Shown here in pieces: positions 34,448 to 44,032 of a stretch of DNA of 64,000 nt (within the stretch, counting starts at the first letter, position 1; the number at the start of each line of letters is the position of its first letter). This DNA is from PALSA-693 sp963781155 (GTDB taxonomy: Bacteria; Actinomycetota; Acidimicrobiia; Acidimicrobiales; Palsa-688): assembly GCA_963781155.1 (NCBI GenBank), contig CAWAEC010000016.1:372001-436000 (forward strand), given 5' to 3'. The notes below the pieces were generated by a model, which was not told the origin of the DNA, did no database searches, and worked only from the letters and a program-made list of their open reading frames with translations. The translations under genes were made by a program, and so were the position numbers.

Positions 34448-35995
34448 TCAAAGACCAGGCTCGGTGACAGCCAGATCATCTGGAGGCGTCCCCTGTGCGG
34501 CCAGGTGCCGTCTCTTCTCGGAGAGTTGCGCGAGCGCGGTCACGAACAACCCATAGACCCCGGCGCTGAATGGCCATTGAGTAACGATCCGGCCGCTTGG
34601 CGCCTTGTAGTAGTTGTCCGCTACCGCCCAGGAGGTGGCATTTACCTGAGCCTGCAGCCAGGCGTCGTACATCGCATCCCATGCTGGCCTGACCTCCAGG
34701 GCTGTGGCGGAACCGCGCCGGATCCGCTTCAGCGACCGGACGATGTGCTCGGCCTGACGCATCAACACCGACACGATCTCGCCGCCGTTGGTTCCCGGGC
34801 CGTACATGATGTAGAAGTTGGGGAATTTCGGAACGGTCAGACCGAGGAACGCCCGCGGCTCCCCGGCCCAGTGCTCGTGGAGCGTCCGCCCATCTGAGCC
34901 ACGGATCTCGACCGTTCCGAGATAGTCCGTGGTCTTGAAGCCGGTGGCCATTACCAGTACATCGATATCGCGCTCCACCCCGTCAGTGTCGACCACGCCA
35001 GTGGGCGTCACGGAGGTCACCGCGCGGGGAACGAGCTCCACGCTCGGTTCTCTGAGTGCGCCATAGAATGTGCTGTTGAGGATCAGCCGCTTGCCCCAGA
35101 AGGGGTAGCCGGGCGTCACCGCTTTCGCCAGGTCGGGCCGCTCGCCGAGCTGCATTTCTATGAAGGCCAGCGCGCCCTGGCGGCCAAGCTCGTTGGCACC
35201 GGTTCCAGGCCGGAACGGATCTCCTCGCCAGATACGCTTTTCGGTCGCCCAGAACCACTTCAATCGCTCCCAACGGTAAGGAAGCATCCTTTGGAGTCGG
35301 GCCTGCTCCTCCGGGGTGTGGTCTCGCTCGCCTTTCGGCACGACCCAGCCCGGTTCGCGCTGGAACAGGTACAGCTTCTTGACCACTTTCGCCAGCTCTG
35401 GGACCACCTGTGTGGCCGTTGAGCCCGTACCCACCACAGCGATGGTCTTGCCGGCGAGGTCGTGCTGATGCTCCCAGCGAGAGGTGTGAAACTTTGGTCC
35501 TTCGAAGGTGTCGAGACCGGGCCAGGAGGGAAGTTTGGGAATGTTGAGGAAGCCCGTCGCCGCCACCAGCACATCGAATTCGGCTTCTGCCCCGGTGCTC
35601 AGCCGGAGCTGCCACGTATGAGAGCTCGCATCCCAGACTGCTGACCGGACGGATGTCGACAAGCGAAGATGGGGGCGAATGCCGAACTGGTCGACAGTCT
35701 CCTCGAGGTACCTCTGGAGCTCGGGTTGGCGGGCGTGCGTCCTCGACCAGCCGTACGGCTTGAACGCGTACGAGTAGACGTGGGAGACGGTGTCCACTTC
35801 GGCCCCCGGGTATTGGTTGTACCACCATGCCCCGCCGACCCCCTCGGCCATCTCGAACATGGTGAAGGAGTGGAACCCGGCCTTCTTGAGCAGGACGGAC
35901 AGTCCGATACCGCCAAAGCCTGCGCCGATGATCGCCACCCTCGGGTCCCGGCTCTCCCTGCCAGAGCCCGAGCGGCGCCGCACCAACGGGCGCAT
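34448..35995 (-). CDS. Baeyer-Villiger-type flavin monooxygenase
   Basis: A 515-residue class B flavoprotein monooxygenase. It has the FAD motif IIGAGFGGIG, the BVMO fingerprint F-x-G-x3-H-x3-W as FEGPKFHTSRW, the NADPH motif VVGTGSTATQ, and a late VMATGFKTTDY. The expected reaction is oxygen insertion next to a ketone (ester or lactone formation) using NADPH. ATG 35995 follows GGGGAGG; the upstream ATGs lack an SD. It pairs with the SDR just downstream; a lactone product could feed the HSL-type esterase at 7434. Confidence 0.9.
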   Translation of the reverse strand: MRPLVRRRSGSGRESRDPRVAIIGAGFGGIGLSVLLKKAGFHSFTMFEMAEGVGGAWWYNQYPGAEVDTVSHVYSYAFKPYGWSRTHARQPELQRYLEETVDQFGIRPHLRLSTSVRSAVWDASSHTWQLRLSTGAEAEFDVLVAATGFLNIPKLPSWPGLDTFEGPKFHTSRWEHQHDLAGKTIAVVGTGSTATQVVPELAKVVKKLYLFQREPGWVVPKGERDHTPEEQARLQRMLPYRWERLKWFWATEKRIWRGDPFRPGTGANELGRQGALAFIEMQLGERPDLAKAVTPGYPFWGKRLILNSTFYGALREPSVELVPRAVTSVTPTGVVDTDGVERDIDVLVMATGFKTTDYLGTVEIRGSDGRTLHEHWAGEPRAFLGLTVPKFPNFYIMYGPGTNGGEIVSVLMRQAEHIVRSLKRIRRGSATALEVRPAWDAMYDAWLQAQVNATSWAVADNYYKAPSGRIVTQWPFSAGVYGLFVTALAQLSEKRRHLAAQGTPPDDLAVTEPGL

Positions 35996-36069
35996 TCCAG
36001 CCTCCCCGACGATCCTCATTGCGGAACGCACCGGGCATGTATATCAGAGCGATAATTGTGTCCGACCAC

Positions 36070-36552
36070 CTAGGCCTCCACTCGTACTTCGGGAGCGATG
36101 AGAATTGGGCGTCGAGTGTGTGATGCCAGCGTGTGAGAGACGCTGCCAAGCAGAGCGGCGCGTAAGACGCCGCGACCCCGTTGGCCGCACACGATCAACC
36201 GGGCAGAGAGGTCATCCGCGGTGTCCAGGATGGCTTTGCCTATCCCTTCGAATGACTGTTGGGTCATCGGTGTGGCCCTGTATCCGTGCTCGTTCGCCTT
36301 CTCTGCTCCCTCCTCGGCCACGGACCTGGCAAAGGCCTCCTCCTCGGCATCCAGATCCGCCCCGCCTGTCGTATTGCCCGCCGCGAAGGCGCCGGCAAGG
36401 GCCAGGCGGGTTGCGACCGTTTCCCAAACCGTGAGCACAACGGCGTCCACGGGTCGGTCGATCAGATCCACTGCCGCCCTCAGGGCGCCTCGCGATCCTT
36501 CCGAACCGTCGAAGCAAAACAGCACGGGTCCGCTCGGGCTTCCTCCCGACAT
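36070..36552 (-). CDS. Universal stress protein
   Basis: A 160-residue Usp-fold protein: VLFCFDGSEGSRGAL at the N-terminus and GQRGRGVLRAALLGSVSHTLASH as the ATP-loop signature. Thr-free but otherwise standard. ATG 36552 has GGAGGA 8 nt upstream. It is divergent from the amidohydrolase at 36818. It is the second Usp in the window and differs clearly from the first (3869-4303). Confidence 0.85.
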   Translation of the reverse strand: MSGGSPSGPVLFCFDGSEGSRGALRAAVDLIDRPVDAVVLTVWETVATRLALAGAFAAGNTTGGADLDAEEEAFARSVAEEGAEKANEHGYRATPMTQQSFEGIGKAILDTADDLSARLIVCGQRGRGVLRAALLGSVSHTLASHTRRPILIAPEVRVEA

Positions 36553-36817
36553 GACGCTTTCCTCCTTCATAGCAAGGCCTCGGATGCATCCAGGCACCCA
36601 TCGGGTGCCCCGGGACGGGAGGAAGTGTAGAACTTGAGGAACCGGAACCATTCCGGCTGGCGTGACCGATGGGACGACCGCTGCCGAGACAGCCGCTTCC
36701 CGCCAAGCCACTTTTTTGCTCGGGCAAGCTACAGCCCCGGGCCTCGAGTCTGAGAAGTACACTCGGACTGGAGGAGGGATCCGTCAGATCCCCAGTTGCA
36801 GAGGGAGGTACCGGGTC

Positions 36818-37981
36818 ATGCCTGCTGACCAGAGCGGCTATGAGGTCATCGACTCCGACGGGCACGTGATCGAACCCGACACGGTCTGGAGCGAGTACGC
36901 CGACCCGTCATATCGCGAATTCTTGTCAAGCGCTCCCGGCGGCGGAGTCCAGCGGTTGGCGATGCAGCGAGCGTATCCGGACGCCGATGTCGACGCCGTG
37001 CTGCGCCAGGCGTCGGACAGCGAGGACCGGAACTGGGGCAGAGGCACGGGGGGCGATACGTGGGAGGAAGAATCCAAACTCAAGATGGGCCGGCCAGGCG
37101 GTTATGACCCCCGAGCTCGTTTGGTCGACATGGACGCTGAAGGTATCGACGTAGCGGTCCTTTATCCGACTTCGATGCTCTCCTGGGTGGAGGAGCCCGA
37201 TCTGTTCGGAGCAGCGTGCCGCGCTTACAACCGGTGGCTCGCGGACTATTGCTCCGCCGCGCCGACCCGGCTCTTCGGGGTCGGAATTGTTCCGGTTCAG
37301 GACATGGACGCTGCGGTGACCGAGATGCGCAACTGCGTCGAGCAACTCGGATTCAAAGCGGTGATGATCCGGCCGTGCCCGTATATAGGCACGGAGAAGT
37401 TCAATCACCCGGACTACGACCCGTTCTGGGCGGCAGCCGCCGGCATGTCGGTCCCGATCGGCGTCCATCCCTCCCCTCACGGCGACATGCCGAATTCCTG
37501 CCGTCTCCTGGGTCTGGCGGACGGCGTGACCACACCGGTCAATGGCCTGGCCCTGCGCCAGGGCATCACGAACGCGTTCGATCTCCAGATGGCAGTCGCC
37601 TACTTCGTGCTGGGCGGGATCTGCGAGCGCTATCCCGACCTGCAGATCGCCTTCCTGGAGGGAACCGGCGGCTGGATCGCGCCGATGCTCGAACGGTTCG
37701 ACCACCAGTTCAAGATCTTCGGCAGCGATGATCAGAAAGGACTTCCGAGCGAACTGTTCGCCCGGCAATGCATGATCAGCTTCGATCCGGACGAGGTTGC
37801 CTTGCCGTTCACGGCCGAGCATCTCGGAGCTGAGAAGATTCTGTGGGCGTCCGACTATCCGCACCCGGACGCAAAGATCCCCGGGGTGGTCAAGGAGCTC
37901 ATGGAAGCAGTGACTCCGCTGCCGAGCGAATCACAGCGCCTGATTGCGGGAGCGACCGCCCGTCAGTTCTACAAGCTCTGA
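36818..37981 (+). CDS. Amidohydrolase 2 (ACMSD-type) family protein
   Basis: A 387-residue TIM-barrel amidohydrolase related to the one at 23653: VIDSDGHVIEPDTVW at the N-terminus, DAEGIDVAVLYP, GIVPVQDMDAAV, PIGVHPS, and the catalytic Asp in LWASDYPHPDAK. The first metal motif has Asp-Gly-His rather than His-x-His. GAGGGAGG at 36801-36808 supports the ATG at 36818; the upstream reading is not protein-like. Decarboxylation or hydrolysis of a cyclic acid intermediate is likely. Confidence 0.87.
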   Translation: MPADQSGYEVIDSDGHVIEPDTVWSEYADPSYREFLSSAPGGGVQRLAMQRAYPDADVDAVLRQASDSEDRNWGRGTGGDTWEEESKLKMGRPGGYDPRARLVDMDAEGIDVAVLYPTSMLSWVEEPDLFGAACRAYNRWLADYCSAAPTRLFGVGIVPVQDMDAAVTEMRNCVEQLGFKAVMIRPCPYIGTEKFNHPDYDPFWAAAAGMSVPIGVHPSPHGDMPNSCRLLGLADGVTTPVNGLALRQGITNAFDLQMAVAYFVLGGICERYPDLQIAFLEGTGGWIAPMLERFDHQFKIFGSDDQKGLPSELFARQCMISFDPDEVALPFTAEHLGAEKILWASDYPHPDAKIPGVVKELMEAVTPLPSESQRLIAGATARQFYKL

Positions 37982-38137
37982 CCGGTTCGGATCCCTCCGA
38001 ATCGGCGCAGATCGCCCATTACCGAACCCCTGTTTGGGGGTGGCTTGACCCGCGGAATGGTCCCGGTTACGGTGCTCCGCGGCGCGATAGCGCTCCGGTG
38101 ACGGGAGGGACCTAACGATGAAAACTGGAGGATGGCA

Positions 38138-39440
38138 GTGAAGCCGATGCCGCGAAAGATACGCGGGCGATTCCTGATACCTGCCGGCCTTGCGGTGGTG
38201 TTCCTCGCTGCCGGGTGCGGGAGTTCTTCCAAGGGTTCGACTTCGAGCACGACAACCGGGGGCAGTGCAGGTTCCGCGGCGGCGGGCAACACAGCGAGCG
38301 GCCCGGGCGTGACCCCGACGACCATCAAGGTCGGCCTCGTAACATCGCTCACGGGTTCGGACTCCTCGAACTCGGTCACTATCCCGAAGGGCTTCGCGGC
38401 CCGCATCGACGCACAGAACGCCGCCGGCGGTGTCAACGGACGCAAGATCACCTACGTGGTCGAGGACGACCAGTCCAGTCCGACGGCCGCGGCTACGGCC
38501 GCCGAGTCGGCGGTCAACGCCGGGGCCTTTGCTGTCGACTACAACAGTCCGTTCACCTTCGGCGCCATCAAGTACCTGGCGCAGGCAGGTATCCCGACAG
38601 TCGGTAGCGCCTATGACGGGCCCGAGTGGAGCGAGCCACAGACCTTCCCGAACATGTTCTCCTGGACGCCGGTTCTCTACCCGAGTTACCCGGTCTATAC
38701 CACCGACGCGCGAATTCATCAAGAATCAGGGTGGGACCCGGGTTGCGTCTGTCGGCTATGGGATCTCCCCCTCATCGAGCGCCACAGCCAAGGGGATGGG
38801 CACCGCAGCCCCGACGGTCGGGATTCAGGCACCGTACATCAACAGCTCGTTGCCGTTCGGCACGGTCAACGTGACACCCCTCGCGCTGCAGATGAAGTCC
38901 GAGAATGTCGATTCGCTCTATGGTCCCATCGACCCCAACACCTTGCTGGCGATAGTGACGACAGCCAAGCAGGCGGGCGTCAACCTGAAGGTGACCGATA
39001 TGTCAACCGGCTACGGCGAGGACTTTCTCTCCGATCCCGCCAGCCTGCAGGCTGCGCAGGGGACGTACATGATCACGAACTCGCAGGTGCCGGTCGAACT
39101 CAAGACCCCGGCCACGCTGGCAGAGCAGGCCGCTTTTACCAAATACCAAGGGTTTACCGGAGTCCCGGACTTTGGGTGGACGCAGGGCTATGCCTCGGCA
39201 GACCTGCTGATCAAGGGACTCGAGGTCGCGGGCCAGAACCCCACGCGCACGTCATTCATTGACAACTTGCGGAAGGTGACCAGCTACAACGTCGAAGGCC
39301 TGGCCACCAATACGGTCAACTTCAGCAACGTTCAAACGATCCCAAATCAGACCTGCTCCTACTACGTCCAGCTCCAGGGCAAGCAGTTCATTGTGCAGAA
39401 CAACAGCAAGCCTGTGTGCGGCACCCTGGTAAAGAGCTAG
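38138..39440 (+). CDS. ABC-type substrate-binding lipoprotein, frameshifted
   Basis: A branched-chain amino-acid-type binding protein. The signal peptide has a lipobox-like FLAAGC, then a Gly/Ser/Thr linker and Peripla_BP_6 domain (TIKVGLVTSLTG, RKITYVVEDDQSSP). The first frame fails after VYTTDA (about 38712) and the rest continues in the +1 frame: EFIKNQGGTRVASVGYG to CGTLVKS at 39440. One extra base in CGCGCG at 38706-38712 accounts for it. GTG 38138 sits 6 nt after GGAGG. No permease or ATPase genes are adjacent. Confidence 0.8.
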
Positions 39441-39447
39441 CGCCGTC

Positions 39448-39491
39448 GGGAGGGCGAAGCCGGCGCCCGAATGACGCGGCTTCGCTCTCCC
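39448..39491 (+). terminator. Hairpin terminator after binding-protein gene
   Basis: A 15-bp stem GGGAGGGCGAAGCCG/CGGCTTCGCTCTCCC with one G-U pair and a 14-nt loop, starting 7 nt after the stop at 39440. Its placement right behind the second-frame stop supports the frame-corrected reading of the upstream gene. Confidence 0.75.
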
Positions 39492-39549
39492 GGGACCAGG
39501 TCGATCATTTCACCAAAGGTCCTGCTCAGGCTCGGCGGTATCATGCAGC

Positions 39550-40452
39550 ATGAGCCTTTCCTCGACCACGTTCGGACGGACCGGTGAGACCGTAACCAAG
39601 CTGGGCTACGGTGCCATGGAGCTGCGGAGTGACCGGCTCGACGCCGCGGAGGTCGACCGCCTTCTCAATAGCGTTCTGGACGCAGGCATCAACTTCATTG
39701 ACACGTCGCCGGACTATGGCGCCTCCGAGGAGCACATCGGACGGGCCATCTCGCATCGCCGATCCGAGTACTTCCTCGCCAGCAAATGCGGCTGCCCGGT
39801 CGGCGAAACGGTCGGGACGCGAGGACCAGCCGGTCGCGAGCACGTATTTACACGAGAGAATATCCGAGCAGCGGTGGAGCAGAGCCTGCGCCGCATGCGT
39901 ACCGACCACGTGGATCTGGTCCAGTTTCACGTCAGCCCGGCCCCGGATGTGTTGGCAGAGAACGATTCCGTTGCGGAGCTTTTGCGGCTTCGGGACGAGG
40001 GGAAGATCCGGTTCCTCGGCATCTCGGGGACCCTTCCTCACTTGCCGGCGCAGATCGCTATGGGCGTATTCGACGCATTCCAGATCCCCTACTCCGCCGT
40101 CGAGCGGGACCACGAGGACGCCATAACTGCCGCGGCCGAGGCCGGCGGAGGAACGATCATCCGGGGCGGGGTGGCCCGCGGTCTCCCCGAGCCCCGGCAA
40201 GACTACCCCGAGCAGTTCCGGCAAGCCATGCTGGCCCGGCGTGAACGCTTCCAGCAGACTGACATAAGCGACCTCCTCGAGGGGAGCAGCCCCATGGAGT
40301 TCATGCTGCGCTTCACGATCAGCCACCCGGATATGGACACCACCATCGTCGGGACCAAAGACCCGGATCATCTGGCCGCGAACATCGCGGCGGCAGCCAA
40401 AGGCCCCTTGCCGGCCGACATTTACGAGACCGCGAAGCAACGATTCGCCTAG
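39550..40452 (+). CDS. Aldo/keto reductase
   Basis: A 300-residue AKR (TIM barrel, NADPH-dependent). The catalytic tetrad is visible: Asp51, Tyr56, Lys79, His127 (DTSPDYG, ASKCG, QFHVS). The C-terminal TIVGTKDPDHLAANIAAA matches the cofactor-binding end of the family. It starts at ATG 39550 with no strong SD and lies alone between a terminator and the leaderless binding-fold gene at 40583. Confidence 0.9.
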   Translation: MSLSSTTFGRTGETVTKLGYGAMELRSDRLDAAEVDRLLNSVLDAGINFIDTSPDYGASEEHIGRAISHRRSEYFLASKCGCPVGETVGTRGPAGREHVFTRENIRAAVEQSLRRMRTDHVDLVQFHVSPAPDVLAENDSVAELLRLRDEGKIRFLGISGTLPHLPAQIAMGVFDAFQIPYSAVERDHEDAITAAAEAGGGTIIRGGVARGLPEPRQDYPEQFRQAMLARRERFQQTDISDLLEGSSPMEFMLRFTISHPDMDTTIVGTKDPDHLAANIAAAAKGPLPADIYETAKQRFA

Positions 40453-40582
40453 TCCTCGGTCGAACCGAACGGTCAGAGAGTTGTAGATATTCGCAGGAAC
40501 GGTTCGGCGATTGAGTCGTTCCGGGCTCTCGTCGAAGGCGGACGGTAACCTTGTGACCGTCGGCTCGACCAGGAGGAAAACG

Positions 40583-41665
40583 ATGACCCAGGCCACTCAG
40601 CCATTCAGGATCGGATTCCTCGACGAGGGCATCAGGGACACCCCGGAGGCGTTCGAACGGACGATTGGGGCGGTAATCCGATTCCGCTTCGACGAAGCGG
40701 TCGAGGCGGCCGAGATCGACCGGCCGATCGAACTCGTCGTTCGATCTGGGTTCGGACTGCCCTGGGGCACCAGTGCAGCAGTGTGCGAGGCCTGGACGGA
40801 CCTTGCTGATGGCGGGGTTCTCACCATCATCGGTCCAGGAATTACCGACAACTGCATAGCGGTCACACCATTATTCGAACGCAGGGGTGTGCCGACCATC
40901 AACTTTCCCGGCACAACGCGATCTCGGGGTCGGTATGGCTTCCACTACCAGATAGGGGCTCTCTACGATGACGGGCCGCTCATCGCCCGGGCAATAGCCC
41001 GCCGGGCGCTCAAGACCGTTGCCGTGATCCGCGACCGATCGCCGATCGGGGCTGAGTTTTTTGAGTACTTCGAGGAGGAATGCGAACTCTCTGATATCAC
41101 CATCTCCAAAGACATCAAATGTTCGCCGGTAGCACTGACCCTCGAAGCGCCGGCAAGAGAAGCCGCCGAAGCGGCTCCCGATGCGCTCGTCTACCTGGGT
41201 TTCGGTGGGGTACTTTTGGACCTATCCCGCGCCTTGCGCAAGATCGAATGGGACCCACCTCGCTTTACCACCAGCGCAGGAATGCATTTCTACAGCAAGA
41301 CCGTGGAAGAGAAGCACGAGATGAGTGGTTGGGTTTATGTCGATCAGGTGGATGAGGACAATGTCACCCTGAGCAGAATGCTCGATCGGTTTGAGCAGCA
41401 GACCGGATCTCGGCCGTTCGATCCGATCACGGCCGGGATGTACGACATGGCGACATTGGCGGTACTTGGCTTGCGATACGCCACCGTTTTTACGCCTGAA
41501 GGCGTCATGGAAGGGCTCGAGCGGATCCACCAGATTCCGGCCGCCCTTGGTGGGGCAGGAACGGTGCAGGGCTTCGGGCCATGGGAAAGAACGGCCCTGA
41601 AAGGCCCGGATTATCTCGTGCTGCGCGAGATGCGCGGCTCGGAGACTGTCAAGTACCGCCAGTAA
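40583..41665 (+). CDS. Leaderless type 1 periplasmic-binding-fold protein
   Basis: A 360-residue homologue of 27483-28601: FRIGFLDEG first strand, IDRPIELVVRSGFGLPWG, GPGITDN, KIEWDPPRFTTS. Like its paralogue it has no signal peptide or lipobox. A strong AGGAGG 8 nt before ATG 40583 fixes the N-terminus, so the missing leader is not a start-calling artefact. No transport genes are adjacent. A cytosolic sensor or an enzyme-like use of the fold is inferred. Confidence 0.75.
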   Translation: MTQATQPFRIGFLDEGIRDTPEAFERTIGAVIRFRFDEAVEAAEIDRPIELVVRSGFGLPWGTSAAVCEAWTDLADGGVLTIIGPGITDNCIAVTPLFERRGVPTINFPGTTRSRGRYGFHYQIGALYDDGPLIARAIARRALKTVAVIRDRSPIGAEFFEYFEEECELSDITISKDIKCSPVALTLEAPAREAAEAAPDALVYLGFGGVLLDLSRALRKIEWDPPRFTTSAGMHFYSKTVEEKHEMSGWVYVDQVDEDNVTLSRMLDRFEQQTGSRPFDPITAGMYDMATLAVLGLRYATVFTPEGVMEGLERIHQIPAALGGAGTVQGFGPWERTALKGPDYLVLREMRGSETVKYRQ

Positions 41666-41684
41666 TGCGGCAGGCGCTGTGCGC

Positions 41685-42296
41685 CTACTCCTGAGGGAGG
41701 TTCACCTTCGCCTGCTGGTAGCCACCACTCGGCGGGTGCGGGTCCGGCCCGTAGACCACATACAGGACCCCGGTAGAGAAGGCTTGACAGGCCAACAGGC
41801 GGAGCGGCTGCTCGGTGGTATCGCCGGCAAAGAGCCGCAGGCCCGCGCCGGCGACGACGGGATGGACGAACAGGTGCAGCTCATCGAGGAGCCCCGCGTC
41901 AAGCAGCTGCCGCACCAACGAGACGGAGCCGCTGAGAGCGATCCGCCGGATCGAAGGGTCGGCCTTGAGTGCGGCTACGCCTGTTACCAGGTCGCCTGAC
42001 AGCTGCTCGGAGTTGCGCCAGGTGAGGGCGAGCGGGCCATGTGAGACAACGATTTTTCGCATGTCGCCCAGGCGCCTGGCGAACGTTGCGTCCTCCTGGC
42101 CAGCCGCCTCCCGGCCGGGCCAGGCGCCGGCAAAGCTGTCGTAGGTGACGCGCCCAAAGACCATCACGTCAGTATCGTGGGTACGCTCGACCGCGGCGCC
42201 CATCTCGTCGTTGTAGTAGGGGAAGTGCCAGTTGCCGACGCCGGGGTCGACGACGCCGTCAAGCGCCATGAACATGCTGGCGGTAATGGTGGCCAT
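41685..42296 (-). CDS. DHFR/RibD C-terminal-like reductase
   Basis: A 203-residue dihydrofolate-reductase-fold protein of the RibD C-terminal family: ITASMFMALDGVV, DVMVFGRVTYDSFAGAWPG, KIVVSHG, GSVSLVRQLLDAGLLDELHLFVHPVVAGAGLRLF. Members are NADPH-binding reductases, often of unknown role. ATG 42296 has AGGAG 6-7 nt upstream. It is convergent with 40583-41665, with 19 bp between stops. Confidence 0.88.
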   Translation of the reverse strand: MATITASMFMALDGVVDPGVGNWHFPYYNDEMGAAVERTHDTDVMVFGRVTYDSFAGAWPGREAAGQEDATFARRLGDMRKIVVSHGPLALTWRNSEQLSGDLVTGVAALKADPSIRRIALSGSVSLVRQLLDAGLLDELHLFVHPVVAGAGLRLFAGDTTEQPLRLLACQAFSTGVLYVVYGPDPHPPSGGYQQAKVNLPQE

Positions 42297-42524
42297 CCTG
42301 GGCTCCTGATTCATGAGGTCTCGGTCATCGGTTCAGACGACCGGGACTGGAGGATCTCATCGCGGAGCGGCACTGGCGACGGGGAGTTCAATGGCGGACG
42401 GGTGCGCAGGATCATGGAAGACCTCCTGGTCGGCCGATTTCGTCCCCTTTCCTTGGCCGATCGGCGACCCTTTTCACAAATTTCGCTGGGACGTGGTCAC
42501 GCTTGCCCGGCGAGGCTCGAACAG

Positions 42525-43571
42525 CTAGACCACCCCGAGCAGCCGGTATGTGTCGTGGTCGCTCAGCGCCGTGGCCAGGCGGGGCATGTGTGCCAACACC
42601 TCGTCCCGGCCCCGGATCTGCGTGATCACCCACAGGAGATAGCCGTACGAGAAACTCCGGCGGTAGAGCTCCCAGCCCTCCTCGAAATCGACCGGCGGAG
42701 CACCATGAGCAGCGCGCTCGGTCAGATAGTGGCGGACCAGTTCGCGCTCGTAGGCACGTCGATCGTCGATCGCGAGCACGCTACCCAGGTGATAGGCAAG
42801 GTCCTGGGCCCAGTTGCCGGTCTGTACGACCTCAAAGTCGAAGAAGCAGCCCCGGCCTGCGTGGTCGAGGTACACGTTCCCGGTGTGCGGGTCGCCGTGC
42901 AGCACGCACGTGACGGGATTGCGGGCATGGATTTCGAGCGCGTCGACGAGGTTCTGGGCGTCGCGCAACTCAGCCGGGAAACCATACGCCCGGCCGTCGT
43001 CGAGCAGGGCCTGCAACGAGGAGGTCGTGTACATGCCCCCCACCATGGAACGATGGCCACCAAGCCACTCGATGTCGCCGAGCGATGCCAGGCCCCACGT
43101 CGACCCGTGAAGTCGGGCGAGCTGTGAGACCGTATCCCAGGCGAGGCCGACCGGGAAGGTCCGGTGCGGGTTCATGAACAACCCACCACTGGCGACGATG
43201 TCCTCCATGACAATGATCGCGGCGTTGGTGTCGGGGTCGATCGCCACATACGGCACCCGGGGCCGGCGCACCGTGAGACGCGGCGCAAGATCGCGGTAGA
43301 ACCGCGCCTCCGCACTGATCGTGCCGGCACCGTCGAGGAACGCTTTGGCGCAGTAGAACCGCACGTCGAGTCCGTCCGGCCTCTCGACTGTCACGGCGAA
43401 GCGCAGCTTCTCGGCCCGAGTCTTCGACGTGTCGGTCGGCTCCACCCGGACGATATGGTCATCTTCTTTCAGGTCGTCGAGGGCGGCGCGTAGCCACACC
43501 GGGTCAAGGAGCTCCTCACGGTTGGTGGGAACCATCGTCATCGGCGCCGTGGGCAACTCATCTCTCCCCAT
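42525..43571 (-). CDS. Aminoglycoside/ecdysteroid-kinase-like phosphotransferase
   Basis: A 348-residue kinase-fold protein (APH/CHK-like). The catalytic loop is VLHGDPHTGNVYL (Brenner-type HGDxHxxN) and the metal-binding DFE is in CFFDFEVVQ. The N-lobe has KLRFAVTVE and the Lys/Glu pair region. Such proteins phosphorylate hydroxyl groups on small molecules, and acyl-CoA dehydrogenase-linked members take part in fatty-acid or sterol-like metabolism. It stands alone; the GTG/ATG choice near 43571 is uncertain. Confidence 0.82.
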   Translation of the reverse strand: MGRDELPTAPMTMVPTNREELLDPVWLRAALDDLKEDDHIVRVEPTDTSKTRAEKLRFAVTVERPDGLDVRFYCAKAFLDGAGTISAEARFYRDLAPRLTVRRPRVPYVAIDPDTNAAIIVMEDIVASGGLFMNPHRTFPVGLAWDTVSQLARLHGSTWGLASLGDIEWLGGHRSMVGGMYTTSSLQALLDDGRAYGFPAELRDAQNLVDALEIHARNPVTCVLHGDPHTGNVYLDHAGRGCFFDFEVVQTGNWAQDLAYHLGSVLAIDDRRAYERELVRHYLTERAAHGAPPVDFEEGWELYRRSFSYGYLLWVITQIRGRDEVLAHMPRLATALSDHDTYRLLGVV

Positions 43572-44032
43572 GTCCGTGCTTCTGTTGCGGGCGAGTCCAT
43601 CGTTACAAGGACGGGTCTCGCGGCGCCCACGTTAGCGGGTCGTGACGGAGACGAGGCAGACGACGGGGCGGCCTCACCGGGGCCCTCCTGGTGGCGGGAC
43701 AGAGGAACCGCCGACCGCCATGCCCGGACGGATGCTTCTCCTTTCGCAGATATTCCCCGACGGTGCGGTGGGGACCCTGACCCGGGATCGCAGAGTAGAA
43801 GAGACACCTGAGATGTTTTGCCGTCCAGACGCCGTGCGTTCTACCCAGCCGAGAACGAACCTCGGCCGCTGTGGCTCCACTGTGGGCAAGTGGGTCACCT
43901 GGTACCTGCCGGGGGGTCGGGACGCACAGCTGCTAACCCGAGTCCTGGGCCGGGTGCGGCACGGCTCGGCCGGCCGTCTCGAGGCTGCCAGCTCAGGCCG
44001 CAGATCTCGGCTGCGGATCTAGGCTGCGAAAA
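43572..44032. other. Divergent intergenic region, no gene supported
   Basis: A 461-bp gap between the phosphotransferase and the GNAT gene. It contains several overlapping frames of 74-126 codons, but they are Arg/Gly/Pro-rich, lack an SD and show no family features. I see no tRNA, hairpin terminator or clear operator. Confidence 0.4.

Noticed and set aside
22597..38717. GAATTC (EcoRI site) present at two of the three frameshift points, suggesting a cloning junction
   Set aside because: The sequence on both sides belongs to the same gene family in each case; the 6-mers are most simply chance.
41672..41686. AGGCGC-TGT-GCGCCT hairpin between convergent genes
   Set aside because: Only 6 bp, overlaps the stop of one gene, no U-tract; too weak to call a terminator.
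43674..43898. Possible tRNA suggested by an SRVRVPTAP-like translation in the 43.6-44.0 kb gap
   Set aside because: No TTCRANT loop, acceptor pairing or anticodon arm could be built.
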